This document shows, piece after piece, positions 8,745 through 17,086 of a stretch of 64,000 nt of DNA. The position numbers and the translations under genes are program-made. Each line of letters begins with the position of its first letter. The first letter of the stretch is position 1. Source of the stretch: Chryseomicrobium aureum. Its GTDB lineage: Bacteria > Bacillota > Bacilli > Bacillales_A > Planococcaceae. The notes under the pieces are model-generated. The model saw nothing but the letters and a program-made list of their open reading frames with translations. It searched no databases and was not told where the DNA came from. Where the stretch lies: contig NZ_JAFBFG010000005.1 in assembly GCF_016909155.1 (NCBI RefSeq), positions 51,093 to 115,092 of the forward strand, given 5' to 3'.

Positions 8745-9221
8745 ATGAAGAGAGTGCTGATAGTGCTAATGTCAGTAGTACTACTAGCTGGATGTGCCAA
8801 TGAAAATGCTGGGGAAACGAAGGTGGAACTGTTTGACTATGAGGGCTCCTATGTAGGATCTCCAATGTCGACAACCAATATTTTAAAGCTTCTACCGGAC
8901 TATGGCCTCGAGTGGAAACAAATGGCCCTAGAAACAAAGAAAGAACCTTATGGCATTGAGCTCTATTACGAGAAAGCAGAACCGGAAATTGCGAGGGAAG
9001 CGGCTCGAACTTATAGCCTGCACTTGCTACGATTGATTACGAATGCTGACTTCGTAACACTACATGCAGGAACTACTTCCTATACGTATACACGTGAACA
9101 ATGGGAATCGTGGCTCGGGCTTCCTCTTGAACGCTACGCATCAGAAGAGGAACTGAAGCAAGCGGTTCAAATGAAAGTGGAGCAAGATCCGGGCAGAGAA
9201 GGTCTCAACGAAACCTCATAA
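8745..9221 (+). CDS. DUF4825-type lipoprotein
   Basis: A 158-residue protein with a lipoprotein signal peptide ending LLAGC (Cys about 17), so it should be anchored on the outer face of the membrane. The mature part, with YEGSYVGSPMSTTNILKLLP, fits the DUF4825 family, often found beside regulators of envelope functions. It starts 3 bases after the kinase stop, using the AAAGGGG site inside the kinase tail. Its co-transcription with a sensor that has a large outer domain makes it a candidate ligand-binding accessory protein, which is inference. Confidence 0.75.
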   Translation: MKRVLIVLMSVVLLAGCANENAGETKVELFDYEGSYVGSPMSTTNILKLLPDYGLEWKQMALETKKEPYGIELYYEKAEPEIAREAARTYSLHLLRLITNADFVTLHAGTTSYTYTREQWESWLGLPLERYASEEELKQAVQMKVEQDPGREGLNETS

Positions 9222-9253
9222 TGTGGTACGATGGGGAAAAGGAGGCGGTTCGG

Positions 9254-9625
9254 ATGAAAAAAGAATTGCATGAACTGACACGTCTACCAGCAGATACGCG
9301 GTATGAGGTCTTTTTACACACAGTAGTAGAGAACAAAGAAGTGTGGGGACTGTTCCAAGAAGGCTGGGCAACAGCTGAAGATACAAAAGGTGCTCAACGT
9401 ATTTTCTTCTGGCCTTCAGAAGAATTTGCCAAGCACCAAGCGGCAAAAGAATGGCCCGGGTTCACACCTAAACCGATTGCGCTGGATGAGTTTATAGAAG
9501 CGTGGCTACCAGGTCTTGAAAAGGATGAGATTCAAATTTCAGTGTTCTCAACTGCAAAAGATGAAATTTTGGTTGAGGCAGAGACGTTGCTTGAGGATTT
9601 GGAAGATCTAGAAAGCGAGGCGTAA
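9254..9625 (+). CDS. DUF2750-family protein
   Basis: A 123-residue cytosolic protein. The pattern VVENKEVWGLFQEGWA, FFWPSEEFAKH and DEFIEAWLPGLEKDEIQISVF matches DUF2750, a family of unknown function in many bacteria. Start ATG 9254 follows AAAAGGAGGCGG; the reading from 9221 overlaps the lipoprotein stop without a site. It may be the end of the two-component operon or start a new unit; only 4 bases separate it from the YjbR gene downstream. Confidence 0.75.
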   Translation: MKKELHELTRLPADTRYEVFLHTVVENKEVWGLFQEGWATAEDTKGAQRIFFWPSEEFAKHQAAKEWPGFTPKPIALDEFIEAWLPGLEKDEIQISVFSTAKDEILVEAETLLEDLEDLESEA

Positions 9626-9629
9626 TCAG

Positions 9630-9998
9630 ATGCTGAACGATAACGAAGCTCTCCATGCGTTCTTTCTATCTTTACCAGGAACTACTCATGATTACAAAGA
9701 AGAGTGGACCGCTGACCGCTATATGATTGGTGACAAGATGTACGCGATGCTTGGCGGAGACAAAGAGGGAACAGCTATATTGACGTTAAAAGCAGAACCT
9801 TCGTATGCAGAAGAACTTCGTACAGAGTATGAAGCGATTGTCCCTGGCTACTACATGAACAAAACACACTGGAACTCAATCTATCGTGACGCAGGATTAC
9901 CAGATGAATTGATTGGAAAGTTAATCCGACATTCGTATGAACAGGTTTTGGAAAAGCTTCCGAAGCGCACAAAACGTGAAATTTTAGGCGATTATTAA
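9630..9998 (+). CDS. MmcQ/YjbR-family protein
   Basis: A 122-residue protein with the YjbR fold signature: KEEWTADRYMIGDKMYAML, ILTLKAEP, then VPGYYMNKTHWNSIYRDAGLPDELIGKLIRHSY. The family resembles a double-wing DNA-binding fold, but DNA binding is unproven for most members. It is 4 bases downstream of the DUF2750 gene and is followed by a terminator, so the two are co-transcribed. Confidence 0.85.
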   Translation: MLNDNEALHAFFLSLPGTTHDYKEEWTADRYMIGDKMYAMLGGDKEGTAILTLKAEPSYAEELRTEYEAIVPGYYMNKTHWNSIYRDAGLPDELIGKLIRHSYEQVLEKLPKRTKREILGDY

Positions 9999-10004
9999 AC
10001 TCAA

Positions 10005-10037
10005 CCCCCTTTCTCTTTTCGAGAAGGGGATTTATTT
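10005..10037 (+). terminator. Terminator after the YjbR gene
   Basis: CCCC-TTTCTC pairs with GAGAA-GGGG around a TTTTC loop, followed by a T-rich stretch. Confidence 0.7.
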
Positions 10038-10050
10038 TATGGAATTTTTG

Positions 10051-10079
10051 TTGCATTTGCAATAAAATGCATTTACAGT
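10051..10079 (+). promoter_or_regulatory. Promoter and probable MarR operator of the MarR-paiAB unit
   Basis: -35 TTGCAT (10051-10056), 17 bases, -10 TACAGT (10074-10079). The promoter contains two 10-bp direct repeats, TGCATTTgCA (10052) and TGCATTTaCA (10068), and the imperfect palindrome TTGCA-TT-TGCAA. These overlap the promoter as expected for a repressor site. Confidence 0.6.
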
Positions 10080-10111
10080 GAAGAGAACGACTAGTAAATA
10101 GGGGTGGCAAG

Positions 10112-10564
10112 GTGGCAGAGATTTTAAGAGAGATTGGAATGATTGCGAGGGCCCTCGATTCCATCAGTAATAGTGAGTTTAAAGAGTTTGAATTAGCAAA
10201 AGGCCATTATTTGTACTTAGTCCGAATCTGCGAACAGCCAGGAATTATTCAAGAGAAGGTGGCCGAACAAATCAAAGTGGATCGCACTACGGCAGCAAGA
10301 GCTATTCAGAAGTTGGAACAAAATGGACTGATTGAAAAACGACTTGAACCGTCGAATCGTAAAAATAAATATTTATACCCGACTGCAAAAGGTTTACAGA
10401 TATATCCTCAGATTTTAAAAGAACATAGACATTCAGAGAATGTTGCGCTAAATGAATTAACTGAACGTGAAGCCGAGCTATTAGAACAATTGTTGGTTCG
10501 AGTAAGGCATAATATTGAGAAAGACTGGGAAGCCGTAAAAAAAGGACAGAAACGAATCTATTGA
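10112..10564 (+). CDS. MarR-family transcriptional regulator
   Basis: A 150-residue winged-helix dimer of the MarR type: QEKVAEQIKVDRTTAARAIQ is the recognition helix, followed by the wing KLEQNGLIEKRLEPSNRKNK. Start is GTG 10112 behind AGGGGTGGCAAG. It lies 18 bases upstream of paiA and shares the promoter at 10051, so it probably represses its own operon and paiAB. The inducing ligand is unknown; given PaiA, polyamines are possible. Confidence 0.88.
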   Translation: MAEILREIGMIARALDSISNSEFKEFELAKGHYLYLVRICEQPGIIQEKVAEQIKVDRTTAARAIQKLEQNGLIEKRLEPSNRKNKYLYPTAKGLQIYPQILKEHRHSENVALNELTEREAELLEQLLVRVRHNIEKDWEAVKKGQKRIY

Positions 10565-10582
10565 GAAGGGTTGAAGGAAAAG

Positions 10583-11113
10583 ATGACAGTGACACTACGA
10601 AAATGCAGTATAGAAGACATTGAAACGATTCAACAGATAGGCCGCCAAACCTACTTTGAAACATTTGTTGCTTACAACACGGAAGAAAACATGAATGATT
10701 ATTTGCAAAAGGCATTTGCAAATTCAAAACTTCATAAAGAACTAAAGAACCCTGACTCAGAATTTTACGTGGCAGAAAAAGACGGGAAAGTCGCCGCTTA
10801 TTTAAAAATCAACCAGTCGGGCGCACAAACTGAACCTATGGATTCTGATCATCTAGAAATTGAAAGAATCTATGTATTGAAGGAATTCCAGAAGCTCGGA
10901 TTAGGAAAATTACTTTATGATAAAGCGCTTGAAAGAGCGAAGGAACTTGCGAAATCTAAAATCTGGTTGGGTGTCTGGGAAAATAATCACAATGCGCTCG
11001 CCTTTTATTCAAAGATTGGATTTGAGCGAATTGGACAGCACTCCTTCTTCATGGGAGACGATGAACAAATTGACTACATCTTACTCAAAGTAGTGAAAGA
11101 AGAGGTGTATTGA
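10583..11113 (+). CDS. paiA: PaiA-type polyamine N-acetyltransferase (GNAT)
   Basis: A 176-residue GNAT enzyme close to Bacillus PaiA, which acetylates spermidine and spermine with acetyl-CoA. The shared blocks are LEIERIYVLKEFQKLGLGKLL (acetyl-CoA loop) and IWLGVWENNHNALAFYSKIGF. Start ATG 10583 has AAGGA close upstream; a TTG at 10571 is possible but its site would be too near. Its stop overlaps the paiB start (TGATG), as in the Bacillus subtilis paiAB operon. Confidence 0.88.
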   Translation: MTVTLRKCSIEDIETIQQIGRQTYFETFVAYNTEENMNDYLQKAFANSKLHKELKNPDSEFYVAEKDGKVAAYLKINQSGAQTEPMDSDHLEIERIYVLKEFQKLGLGKLLYDKALERAKELAKSKIWLGVWENNHNALAFYSKIGFERIGQHSFFMGDDEQIDYILLKVVKEEVY

Positions 11114-11733
11114 TGTATATCCCTAAACGATTCAACGTAAAAGATCCCGAAGAAATCTTTTCTTTTTTGAAGACGCACAGTTTTGCCACACTCATCACAA
11201 CTAAGGATGGACGACCCGTAGCAACCCATATTCCTGTAATCGTGCATCAAGAAGGTGGGAACTTGCTAATCAGTGGGCATGTCGCTTATGGAAATTCACA
11301 ATGGCGGACGTGGGAAGAGATAGAAGAAGCATTGCTTATCTTTCAAGGACCACACTCCTATATTTCATCCTCTTGGTATGCTGAAGAACAAGTCCCAACC
11401 TGGAACTATCAAGCAGTACATATCTACGGGGCCATTCGTGAACAGACAGATGAAGAGTTGCGAGCAGATTTGAAACAATTGATGTTTACATATGAACAAC
11501 AGCGAGAAAACCCTGTCTTGTGGGAGACCGTAACACCGGAACTTCTTGAGCGTGAAATCAAAGGAATCGTAGGGTTTGTAATGGAAGCAAGCCAAGTACA
11601 AGCTGCCTACAAGATGAGTCAAAATCGAAAAGATCACGACTACGCGAACATCATCGAGCAATTAAAGGAAGAACCCGATGCTGGGTCTCACCAAGTTGCT
11701 AGTGAGATGGAGCGACTGCGAGAAAAAGATTAA
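11113..11733 (+). CDS. paiB: PaiB-type FMN-binding regulatory protein
   Basis: A 206-residue protein of the PaiB family (FMN-binding split barrel). Diagnostic blocks are FLKTHSFATLITTKDGRPVATHIP, GHVAYGNSQWRTW and GPHSYISSSWY-(x)8-TWNYQAVHIYG. In Bacillus subtilis, multicopy paiB lowers protease and sporulation gene expression. It overlaps the paiA stop by one base. A terminator follows at 11813 after 80 bases. Confidence 0.9.
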   Translation: MYIPKRFNVKDPEEIFSFLKTHSFATLITTKDGRPVATHIPVIVHQEGGNLLISGHVAYGNSQWRTWEEIEEALLIFQGPHSYISSSWYAEEQVPTWNYQAVHIYGAIREQTDEELRADLKQLMFTYEQQRENPVLWETVTPELLEREIKGIVGFVMEASQVQAAYKMSQNRKDHDYANIIEQLKEEPDAGSHQVASEMERLREKD

Positions 11734-11812
11734 CAGTATTAGAAGGTGAATGCTGCTTTCTGGAAACCAATCCTTTTTAGTGTCAGTCAAATTTTCTAAT
11801 TTAGAAAGAAGG

Positions 11813-11842
11813 AGCACCTACGCGTTGGCGTAGGTGCTTTTG
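11813..11842 (+). terminator. Terminator of the MarR-paiAB operon
   Basis: Perfect 11-bp stem AGCACCTACGC / GCGTAGGTGCT with loop GTTG, then TTTT. The 585-base gap 11734-12318 holds this, the 21-bp array at 11953 and the reductase terminator. Confidence 0.88.
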
Positions 11843-11944
11843 GCATTTAGAGGGAGTTCCCGGGCTTGGTACTGGGTTTCGATAGATTCTGTGCGACTTT
11901 TTTACGTTACACTTTTGAGTTTCTGGAAAGATAAGAGAAATAGA

Positions 11945-12208
11945 GGTCCGTTCGTCGCTAGAATTGCGGTTTGCGTCGCTGAAATCGGCGCATTCGTCGC
12001 TCAAAGTAGGATTTGCGTCGCTGGAAACACGATACGAGGTCCGTTCGTCGCTAGAATTGAGATTTGCGTCGCTGAAATCGGCGCATTCGTCGCTCAAAGT
12101 AGGATTTGCGTCGCTGGAAACACTATACGGGGTCCGTTCGTCGCTAGAATTGCGGTTTGCGTCGCTGGATTTTCATGATTCGTCGCTGGATTCGTAACTT
12201 TCGTCGCT
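11945..12208. repeat. Intergenic 21-bp-period array with 93-bp higher-order repeat, twelve units
   Basis: CGTCGCT occurs at 11953, 11974, 11995, 12016, 12046, 12067, 12088, 12109, 12139, 12160, 12181 and 12202. All steps are 21 bp except two of 30 bp. Groups of four units form a 93-bp higher-order repeat beginning GGTCCG at 11945, 12038 and 12131. All steps are multiples of three, so several frames stay open on both strands, but no start signals are seen. It lies between convergent transcription units. Confidence 0.96.
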
Positions 12209-12265
12209 GGAAACACGATGGCGATTCTGAACAGGTGATGCCTGTAGCCTGTTTAAAATGAATTA

Positions 12266-12298
12266 CAAAAACCCCTGAATCCATTCACAGATTCGGGG
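12266..12298 (-). terminator. Terminator of the aldo/keto reductase gene
   Basis: Reading the minus strand, CCCCGAATC pairs with GATTC-AGGGG (one bulge), followed by TTTTTG. Confidence 0.8.
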
Positions 12299-12318
12299 AT
12301 TCATTTCTATACATTTAC

Positions 12319-13131
12319 TTAAAAATCAATTTCGTCTGGATCTGGACCTAAACGAACATCTGTTGCAATGGCATCAATTGCTGCCATGTCGTCTGCAGAA
12401 AGCTCGAAGTCAAAGACAGCTAAGTTTTCGTGGATACGAGCAGGTGTCACAGATTTCGGTAAAGCGATGTGACCATGCTGCAAGTGCCAGCGAAGAACCA
12501 CTTGAGAAAGGGCTTTGCCGTGTTTTTCTGCAAGCTCTTCAAATAGTGGAAAGTCTAAAAACTTCCCTTGCATCAATGGACTCCATGCTTCCACATGAAT
12601 TCCTGCCTCTTGTAGAGACGTCACAAACGCACGCTGTGGGTTTTGTGGATGCAATTCAATTTGATTCACCATTGGTTTCATCAAACCAGCTTCTTCTAAT
12701 TGATCCAAGTGATGTTGCTTGAAGTTTGAAACACCAATCGTCTTGATTTTGCCTTCTTCATAGAGGTCAACAAGTGCAGCCCATGCTTCAACGATGCCAT
12801 CTACTGGCCAGTGCAATAAGCAAAGGTCCATATAGTTCGTCTGCAGACGCTCAAGGGATTCAGCGAATGCTTCTTTTGTGCGACGTGCACGGATATCGTC
12901 GTTCCAAATCTTACTCGTCAAGAAGATTTCTTCACGGGCAACGCCAGAAGCTGCAATTCCTTTAGCAACGCCTTCTTCATTTTTATAAACAGCTGCTGTA
13001 TCAATGTGACGGTAGCCTGCACGCAACGCTTCTTCTACAGCTGCCGGTGCTTCTGTGTCATTGTCGACACGCCAGACGCCAAACCCGATTTGGGGAATCT
13101 TTGTACCATTGCTTAATGTAACAAAATCCAT
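12319..13131 (-). CDS. Aldo/keto reductase (YvgN/AKR5-like)
   Basis: A 270-residue NADPH-dependent carbonyl reductase. The catalytic tetrad is visible: Asp and Tyr in DTAAVYKNEEGV, Lys in LTSKIWND and His in LLHWPVDG; the nucleotide-binding IPKSVTPARIHENL block is near the C terminus. It resembles Bacillus YvgN glyoxal reductase, which reduces methylglyoxal and other aldehydes. Start 13131 follows AAGGAGAGGTTTTC; the longer reading to 13161 would include that site. Single gene with its own terminator. Confidence 0.9.
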   Translation of the reverse strand: MDFVTLSNGTKIPQIGFGVWRVDNDTEAPAAVEEALRAGYRHIDTAAVYKNEEGVAKGIAASGVAREEIFLTSKIWNDDIRARRTKEAFAESLERLQTNYMDLCLLHWPVDGIVEAWAALVDLYEEGKIKTIGVSNFKQHHLDQLEEAGLMKPMVNQIELHPQNPQRAFVTSLQEAGIHVEAWSPLMQGKFLDFPLFEELAEKHGKALSQVVLRWHLQHGHIALPKSVTPARIHENLAVFDFELSADDMAAIDAIATDVRLGPDPDEIDF

Positions 13132-13191
13132 GAAAACCTCTCCTTTCGGTTCGGTCTTCATTTTACCACTAGTATTTCGATTATCAAAACA

Positions 13192-13986
13192 TTATAGCGT
13201 GAGGTTGCGACGTTTAAACGTAAACAATGAAAGACTAAAAAATATACCTGCAACTAACACTAATAAGCCACTGTGCCATATCCAATCGGGTTGGTCTTTA
13301 AGAATGCCGTTCGCATCAAACAATGTAAATAAAGAGAGAATCTTCAACCATTCCAAGTCGCTACTCAAGCCACTCATAATAACGGAGATGACCATGAACC
13401 CGAATACACCAGCCCCGAGCATATACGATTTTCCGCTTTCATTGAACAATGTTGCGAAGAACAGGGCGATCGCTCCGAGTGCTAAAAGTAAAGTAAAGCT
13501 ATTGATGAGAAGCGCGAGTACATAGGAGTAGTTCAGATCTAAATTCCAAAGAATATCTGCTAGAAATAAGAATGCTCCGTTTAAACCTGCTACAAGTAAC
13601 GATGCACTGACTAAAATGCCTCCTACAGCTACTACGTACGTGTTTCGAGATATAGGGGCACTCAAATACAACATGAGTTCACCGGAGTCAATTGGACGCG
13701 CTAAAAGACGAGAGGCCATCGTTAGTGCAAAGAGTAACGCAACAATTTGAAAAATAAGCCCGTAGTAGTTACCGGATAAAATGTTCAGGACACTATCCAT
13801 CATCGTGGCAGGATCATATTGAAAGATATCGAGCAACTCTTTCGGGAGTGAATCAATCTTAGCGTCAATCAAGCCAGTTTCCGCGATAGAAGGATAAATC
13901 GCTGCAATCATAAAAATGTAAAGGCTTGTCCCAATACTATAGCCTAGAATCCAACCAAGGTTGTCTTTCACAAGTGCGCGAATCAT
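13192..13986 (-). CDS. ABC-2-type exporter, membrane subunit
   Basis: A 264-residue protein with six predicted membrane segments (about 10-30, 80-95, 115-140, 150-180, 190-210, 235-255), a conserved-looking RPIDSGELMLYLSAPISRN loop between helices 2 and 3, and a short cytosolic tail. This is the layout of ABC-2 permeases that export drugs or lipids; the substrate is unknown. It overlaps the ATPase gene by four bases, so the two form one transporter. Confidence 0.85.
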   Translation of the reverse strand: MIRALVKDNLGWILGYSIGTSLYIFMIAAIYPSIAETGLIDAKIDSLPKELLDIFQYDPATMMDSVLNILSGNYYGLIFQIVALLFALTMASRLLARPIDSGELMLYLSAPISRNTYVVAVGGILVSASLLVAGLNGAFLFLADILWNLDLNYSYVLALLINSFTLLLALGAIALFFATLFNESGKSYMLGAGVFGFMVISVIMSGLSSDLEWLKILSLFTLFDANGILKDQPDWIWHSGLLVLVAGIFFSLSLFTFKRRNLTL

Positions 13987-14870
13987 ACGGACTCCTCCTC
14001 TGCATAATAATGGATGAAGACAGTTTCAAGGTCCGCTGGTGCTGAACGGAACGAGATGACTCGGTAAGTAGCAAGAGATTGAAGTAAGGTGTTCAATTCA
14101 TCTGTCGTAGAAACCGAAACGTCGACTCGAGTTCCCATAGATTTTCCGTGCATCGCCTCAGAGAACTGTTGGGCAGACTGAGTATTCTCAAACTCAATGT
14201 GAAACAGTTTTCTGCTAGAAGCAATTAGGCCATCGATTGAATCCGACACGACAATCCGCCCGTTGCGAATCAAAGCGGCATGATCACATGTCTTTTCCAT
14301 CTCAGGAAAGTGGTGAGAACTCATCAAAATCGCTTTGCCGGCCTCTTTCTCGCGGAGTACAAGTTCTAAAAATCGTTCTTGCATGAGTGGGTCGAGTCCA
14401 CTGGTCGGTTCATCCAACAAGTAAACAGGTGCATCTTTCATAAAGCAGCGAATGATTGCGAGCTTTTGCTTCATACCTTTAGACATCTTACGTACTTTAA
14501 CTTTTGTATCAAGCGGAAAAAGTGCGAGTAATTCGTTTTCACGTTCCGGAGATGTACGATCCATTCGGCGTGTAAGCGTCAAGATGTCGTCACCCGTCAA
14601 ATCAGCAGGAAAGCTGATTTCACCCGGAAGGTAGCCGACGAGTTTTTTCACGTTCGGGGAAGAAGACCAACAATCGTAGCCACCAATCGTTGCTTTTCCA
14701 GAATCGGGTTGCAGAAGACCCATGAGATGGCGAATAGCTGTCGATTTTCCAGCACCATTTGGTCCGATAAAGCCAAATACGGTTCCAGGTTCAACAGTAA
14801 ACGACACATCAAACAATCCCTTGTTTTGTGCAAATTTCTTGGTAAGGTTCTTGAGTTGTATCATGTTCAT
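13983..14870 (-). CDS. ABC-2-type exporter, ATP-binding subunit
   Basis: A 295-residue ATPase: Walker A GPNGAGKST (about 38-46), Q-loop region VGYLPGEISFP, signature MSKGMKQKLAI, Walker B VYLLDEPTSGLDPL and switch His in SSHHFPE. A C-terminal domain of about 80 residues is typical of this exporter subfamily. The start is ATG 14870; an adjacent GTG at 14873 or ATG at 14864 cannot be excluded. First gene of the two-gene exporter operon. Confidence 0.9.
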   Translation of the reverse strand: MNMIQLKNLTKKFAQNKGLFDVSFTVEPGTVFGFIGPNGAGKSTAIRHLMGLLQPDSGKATIGGYDCWSSSPNVKKLVGYLPGEISFPADLTGDDILTLTRRMDRTSPERENELLALFPLDTKVKVRKMSKGMKQKLAIIRCFMKDAPVYLLDEPTSGLDPLMQERFLELVLREKEAGKAILMSSHHFPEMEKTCDHAALIRNGRIVVSDSIDGLIASSRKLFHIEFENTQSAQQFSEAMHGKSMGTRVDVSVSTTDELNTLLQSLATYRVISFRSAPADLETVFIHYYAEEESV

Positions 14871-14914
14871 CACTTCTTTCTCTTGACGTCGTTGCTTATA
14901 TACTTCTACAAATC

Positions 14915-14946
14915 AAAAAAGAATCCTCCAGAATAACGGAGGATTC
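14915..14946 (-). terminator. Terminator of the CorA-like gene
   Basis: On the minus strand, the 9-bp stem GAATCCTCC / GGAGGATTC, loop of 8, then TTTTTT. It overlaps the stop codon. Confidence 0.9.
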
Positions 14947-16387
14947 AAAATTGGCTCCGTCGATAGCGACGGTATTTTTTCTTAATAGTTGTAGCAATAG
15001 TCGTCACGATTAATAGGAATGAGAGAGCGATTCCCGAGAGTGCAACTACTAGTGCGACCCACTCGAAGAAGGAATACCCAGGTGCTTTGCCCCAATCCGT
15101 AAATCCTTTCCAATCTTCAATGACGAGATTCATTCCGTAAATCCCAGAGACTACAGTAAACGTTGTGAGCATAAATAGTAAAAAGTTTTGTTGTTTGTCT
15201 GCTTGGTTTTCTTGCGTTCGGTAAAGCTCTTGTAATGTATCCCGTACTTCTTGGAATGTTTCGTCAAGGTGAAAGACGTCGACAAATGTCTTTGCGTGTT
15301 CCTTCCCAGTAGTACGGACGGATACTTCTCCAAAATAGTAGCGAGCGGAAAATTTAGAAATCATCTCAATCAACTCTTCCACATACGCCTCGTCCTTCTT
15401 CCAGCTGACGTTACTATGTTCGAAAGAAAGACGAAGTAACATGATACGGTAGAAGTAATGTAAGAGCAAATTGTAATAATGTGTACTCATAAACTGACGT
15501 AATTCATCCTGCATATCAGATGGATCACATACGGTGACTGTCGAGTGCGTGTACTCGGAAGTGACCGTATAGGTAAAGGGCGCAGATCGGTCATTTGCAT
15601 GGCGCTTTAGGTAACGTTCTACATAATTAGGGGATGTGCTAGAAATGAAAGGCTCGCCTTTTAGGTTAATGCCGTCTAATTGCCCTAAACGATAGATCTG
15701 ATCATTCGTTAGTTGTTGTCCAGATTTCGCAAAGATGAAGGCCGAACTATACATTCGTTCATCTTCAAAATATGGCAGTGTGCCAAAATAGCCTGGTAAG
15801 CGGTGTTCTCGTAAAATAAACGGATGCAAACAAGGAATCATATGTTGAAAAATATAGTCATTTGTCGAATTGAATGTGCGTTCTGCAGCACGTATAATAG
15901 CCCCTTTTTCTTCATCAAGTTTTGCTTCAACTACACGGAAATGATGAATGAAATTTAGCATATGATGCAAAGCCATCTCATTGTTTACTTCTAATCGAAT
16001 TGTTAAAAGACCGATACCAAATGGGCACAGGGTAATGTCTAAACTATGTAATTGGAAAGGTGTAGTAGACCCATCAACCAAGAGTTCTCCGTGCTCTTCA
16101 AAAGAGCGGGAAAAGCGACTAAAGCTATTGTCGTGTGGAGAGGAAGGGAACAACTTGTCTTCGACGAATGGAAAAAAGAATTGTTCGAGCTCTGCATGGC
16201 GAACCGCGATATCAGGTCCATAGAAGGCATCTTCCAATTCCGTTTTATTCAAGCAAAAGAATGTATAGTCCTCTCGCTCCAATTCATCAATCAGCTCTTG
16301 GCGTTTTTTCTCATGAAACGCAAAAGGGAATAGAAAATTCACATACCCATGTTCAATGTCTAATGGTGTAATTTCCACAGGTTTCAT
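14945..16387 (-). CDS. CorA-like divalent cation transporter
   Basis: A 480-residue protein with a long N-terminal cytosolic domain and two C-terminal membrane helices; the first ends in the CorA signature, here SGIYGMNL, followed by a short acidic loop and a second helix (about 430-460). CorA proteins form pentameric Mg2+ channels. This one is longer than typical CorA (about 320) and its N-terminal region is divergent, so another divalent metal or an efflux role is possible. Start 16387 follows TTGGAGGTAGTCTT. Single gene. Confidence 0.8.
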   Translation of the reverse strand: MKPVEITPLDIEHGYVNFLFPFAFHEKKRQELIDELEREDYTFFCLNKTELEDAFYGPDIAVRHAELEQFFFPFVEDKLFPSSPHDNSFSRFSRSFEEHGELLVDGSTTPFQLHSLDITLCPFGIGLLTIRLEVNNEMALHHMLNFIHHFRVVEAKLDEEKGAIIRAAERTFNSTNDYIFQHMIPCLHPFILREHRLPGYFGTLPYFEDERMYSSAFIFAKSGQQLTNDQIYRLGQLDGINLKGEPFISSTSPNYVERYLKRHANDRSAPFTYTVTSEYTHSTVTVCDPSDMQDELRQFMSTHYYNLLLHYFYRIMLLRLSFEHSNVSWKKDEAYVEELIEMISKFSARYYFGEVSVRTTGKEHAKTFVDVFHLDETFQEVRDTLQELYRTQENQADKQQNFLLFMLTTFTVVSGIYGMNLVIEDWKGFTDWGKAPGYSFFEWVALVVALSGIALSFLLIVTTIATTIKKKYRRYRRSQF

Positions 16388-16450
16388 AAGACTACCTCCA
16401 ATTCGTCAAGTCTTTCCTCACTTTTCCACTCTTCCGTCAAACGTAAACGT

Positions 16451-17086
16451 CTAACTACGAGAAATGAGCTGATGTTCATAGGCATAAATAACAGCTTGTG
16501 TCCGGTCTTGTACATCGAGTTTTGATAAAATGTTGCTCACATGTGTCTTGGCTGTTTTGAGTGTGATATAGGCTTGATCGGCGATTTCTTGATTGCTTAA
16601 GCCTTTTGCCATGAACAGTAAGATCTCCATTTCACGCTCGGTTAGGGAGTCGTGTAACGCATGTTGAGGAGAGCGCATACGTTGCATCATTTTTGTCGTC
16701 ACTTCTGGTTCTAACACCGCTTGACCTATATAAGTCTTTCGAATGGCTTCTGCGATATGAGAAGCTTTTGAGGTTTTTAAAAGATAACTGACAGCACCCG
16801 CTTCAAGAGCAGCGTACACTTTGTCGTCATCAATGAAACTGGTCACCATCATGATGCGAGCTTCCGGCCAAGCTTTCACAATTTCAGCAGTCGCTTCTGC
16901 ACCCGTTAGAATGGGCATCACCATATCCATCAAAATCACATCAGGTTTATGTTCAAGAGCCAAAGACACGGCTTCTTGACCATTAGAGGCTTCTGCTACA
17001 ACATCCATATCGGGTTGCGCTTGAAGATACGCAGCGACACCGATACGGACCATTTCATGATCGTCTGCGAGCAATATTCGAATCAT
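16451..17086 (-). CDS. liaR: LiaR-like NarL-family response regulator
   Basis: A 211-residue regulator: receiver with D54 in ILMDMVMPILTG, linker, then a LuxR-type helix-turn-helix LTEREMEILLFMAKGLSNQE...KTHVSNILSKLDV. In Bacillus subtilis LiaR answers lipid II-binding antibiotics through LiaS and activates liaIH. It overlaps the liaS stop by four bases and is last in the operon with the LiaF-, LiaH- and LiaI-like genes, which supports the name. Confidence 0.88.
   Translation of the reverse strand: MIRILLADDHEMVRIGVAAYLQAQPDMDVVAEASNGQEAVSLALEHKPDVILMDMVMPILTGAEATAEIVKAWPEARIMMVTSFIDDDKVYAALEAGAVSYLLKTSKASHIAEAIRKTYIGQAVLEPEVTTKMMQRMRSPQHALHDSLTEREMEILLFMAKGLSNQEIADQAYITLKTAKTHVSNILSKLDVQDRTQAVIYAYEHQLISRS

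Noticed and set aside
11834..12197. Several overlapping open frames on both strands in the 11945 array
   Set aside because: The 21-bp period keeps frames open by itself. None has start signals, and the translations are just heptapeptide repeats.
11945..12208. CRISPR array
   Set aside because: Units are 21 bp with no distinct equal-length spacers between conserved repeats, and there are no cas genes in the window.
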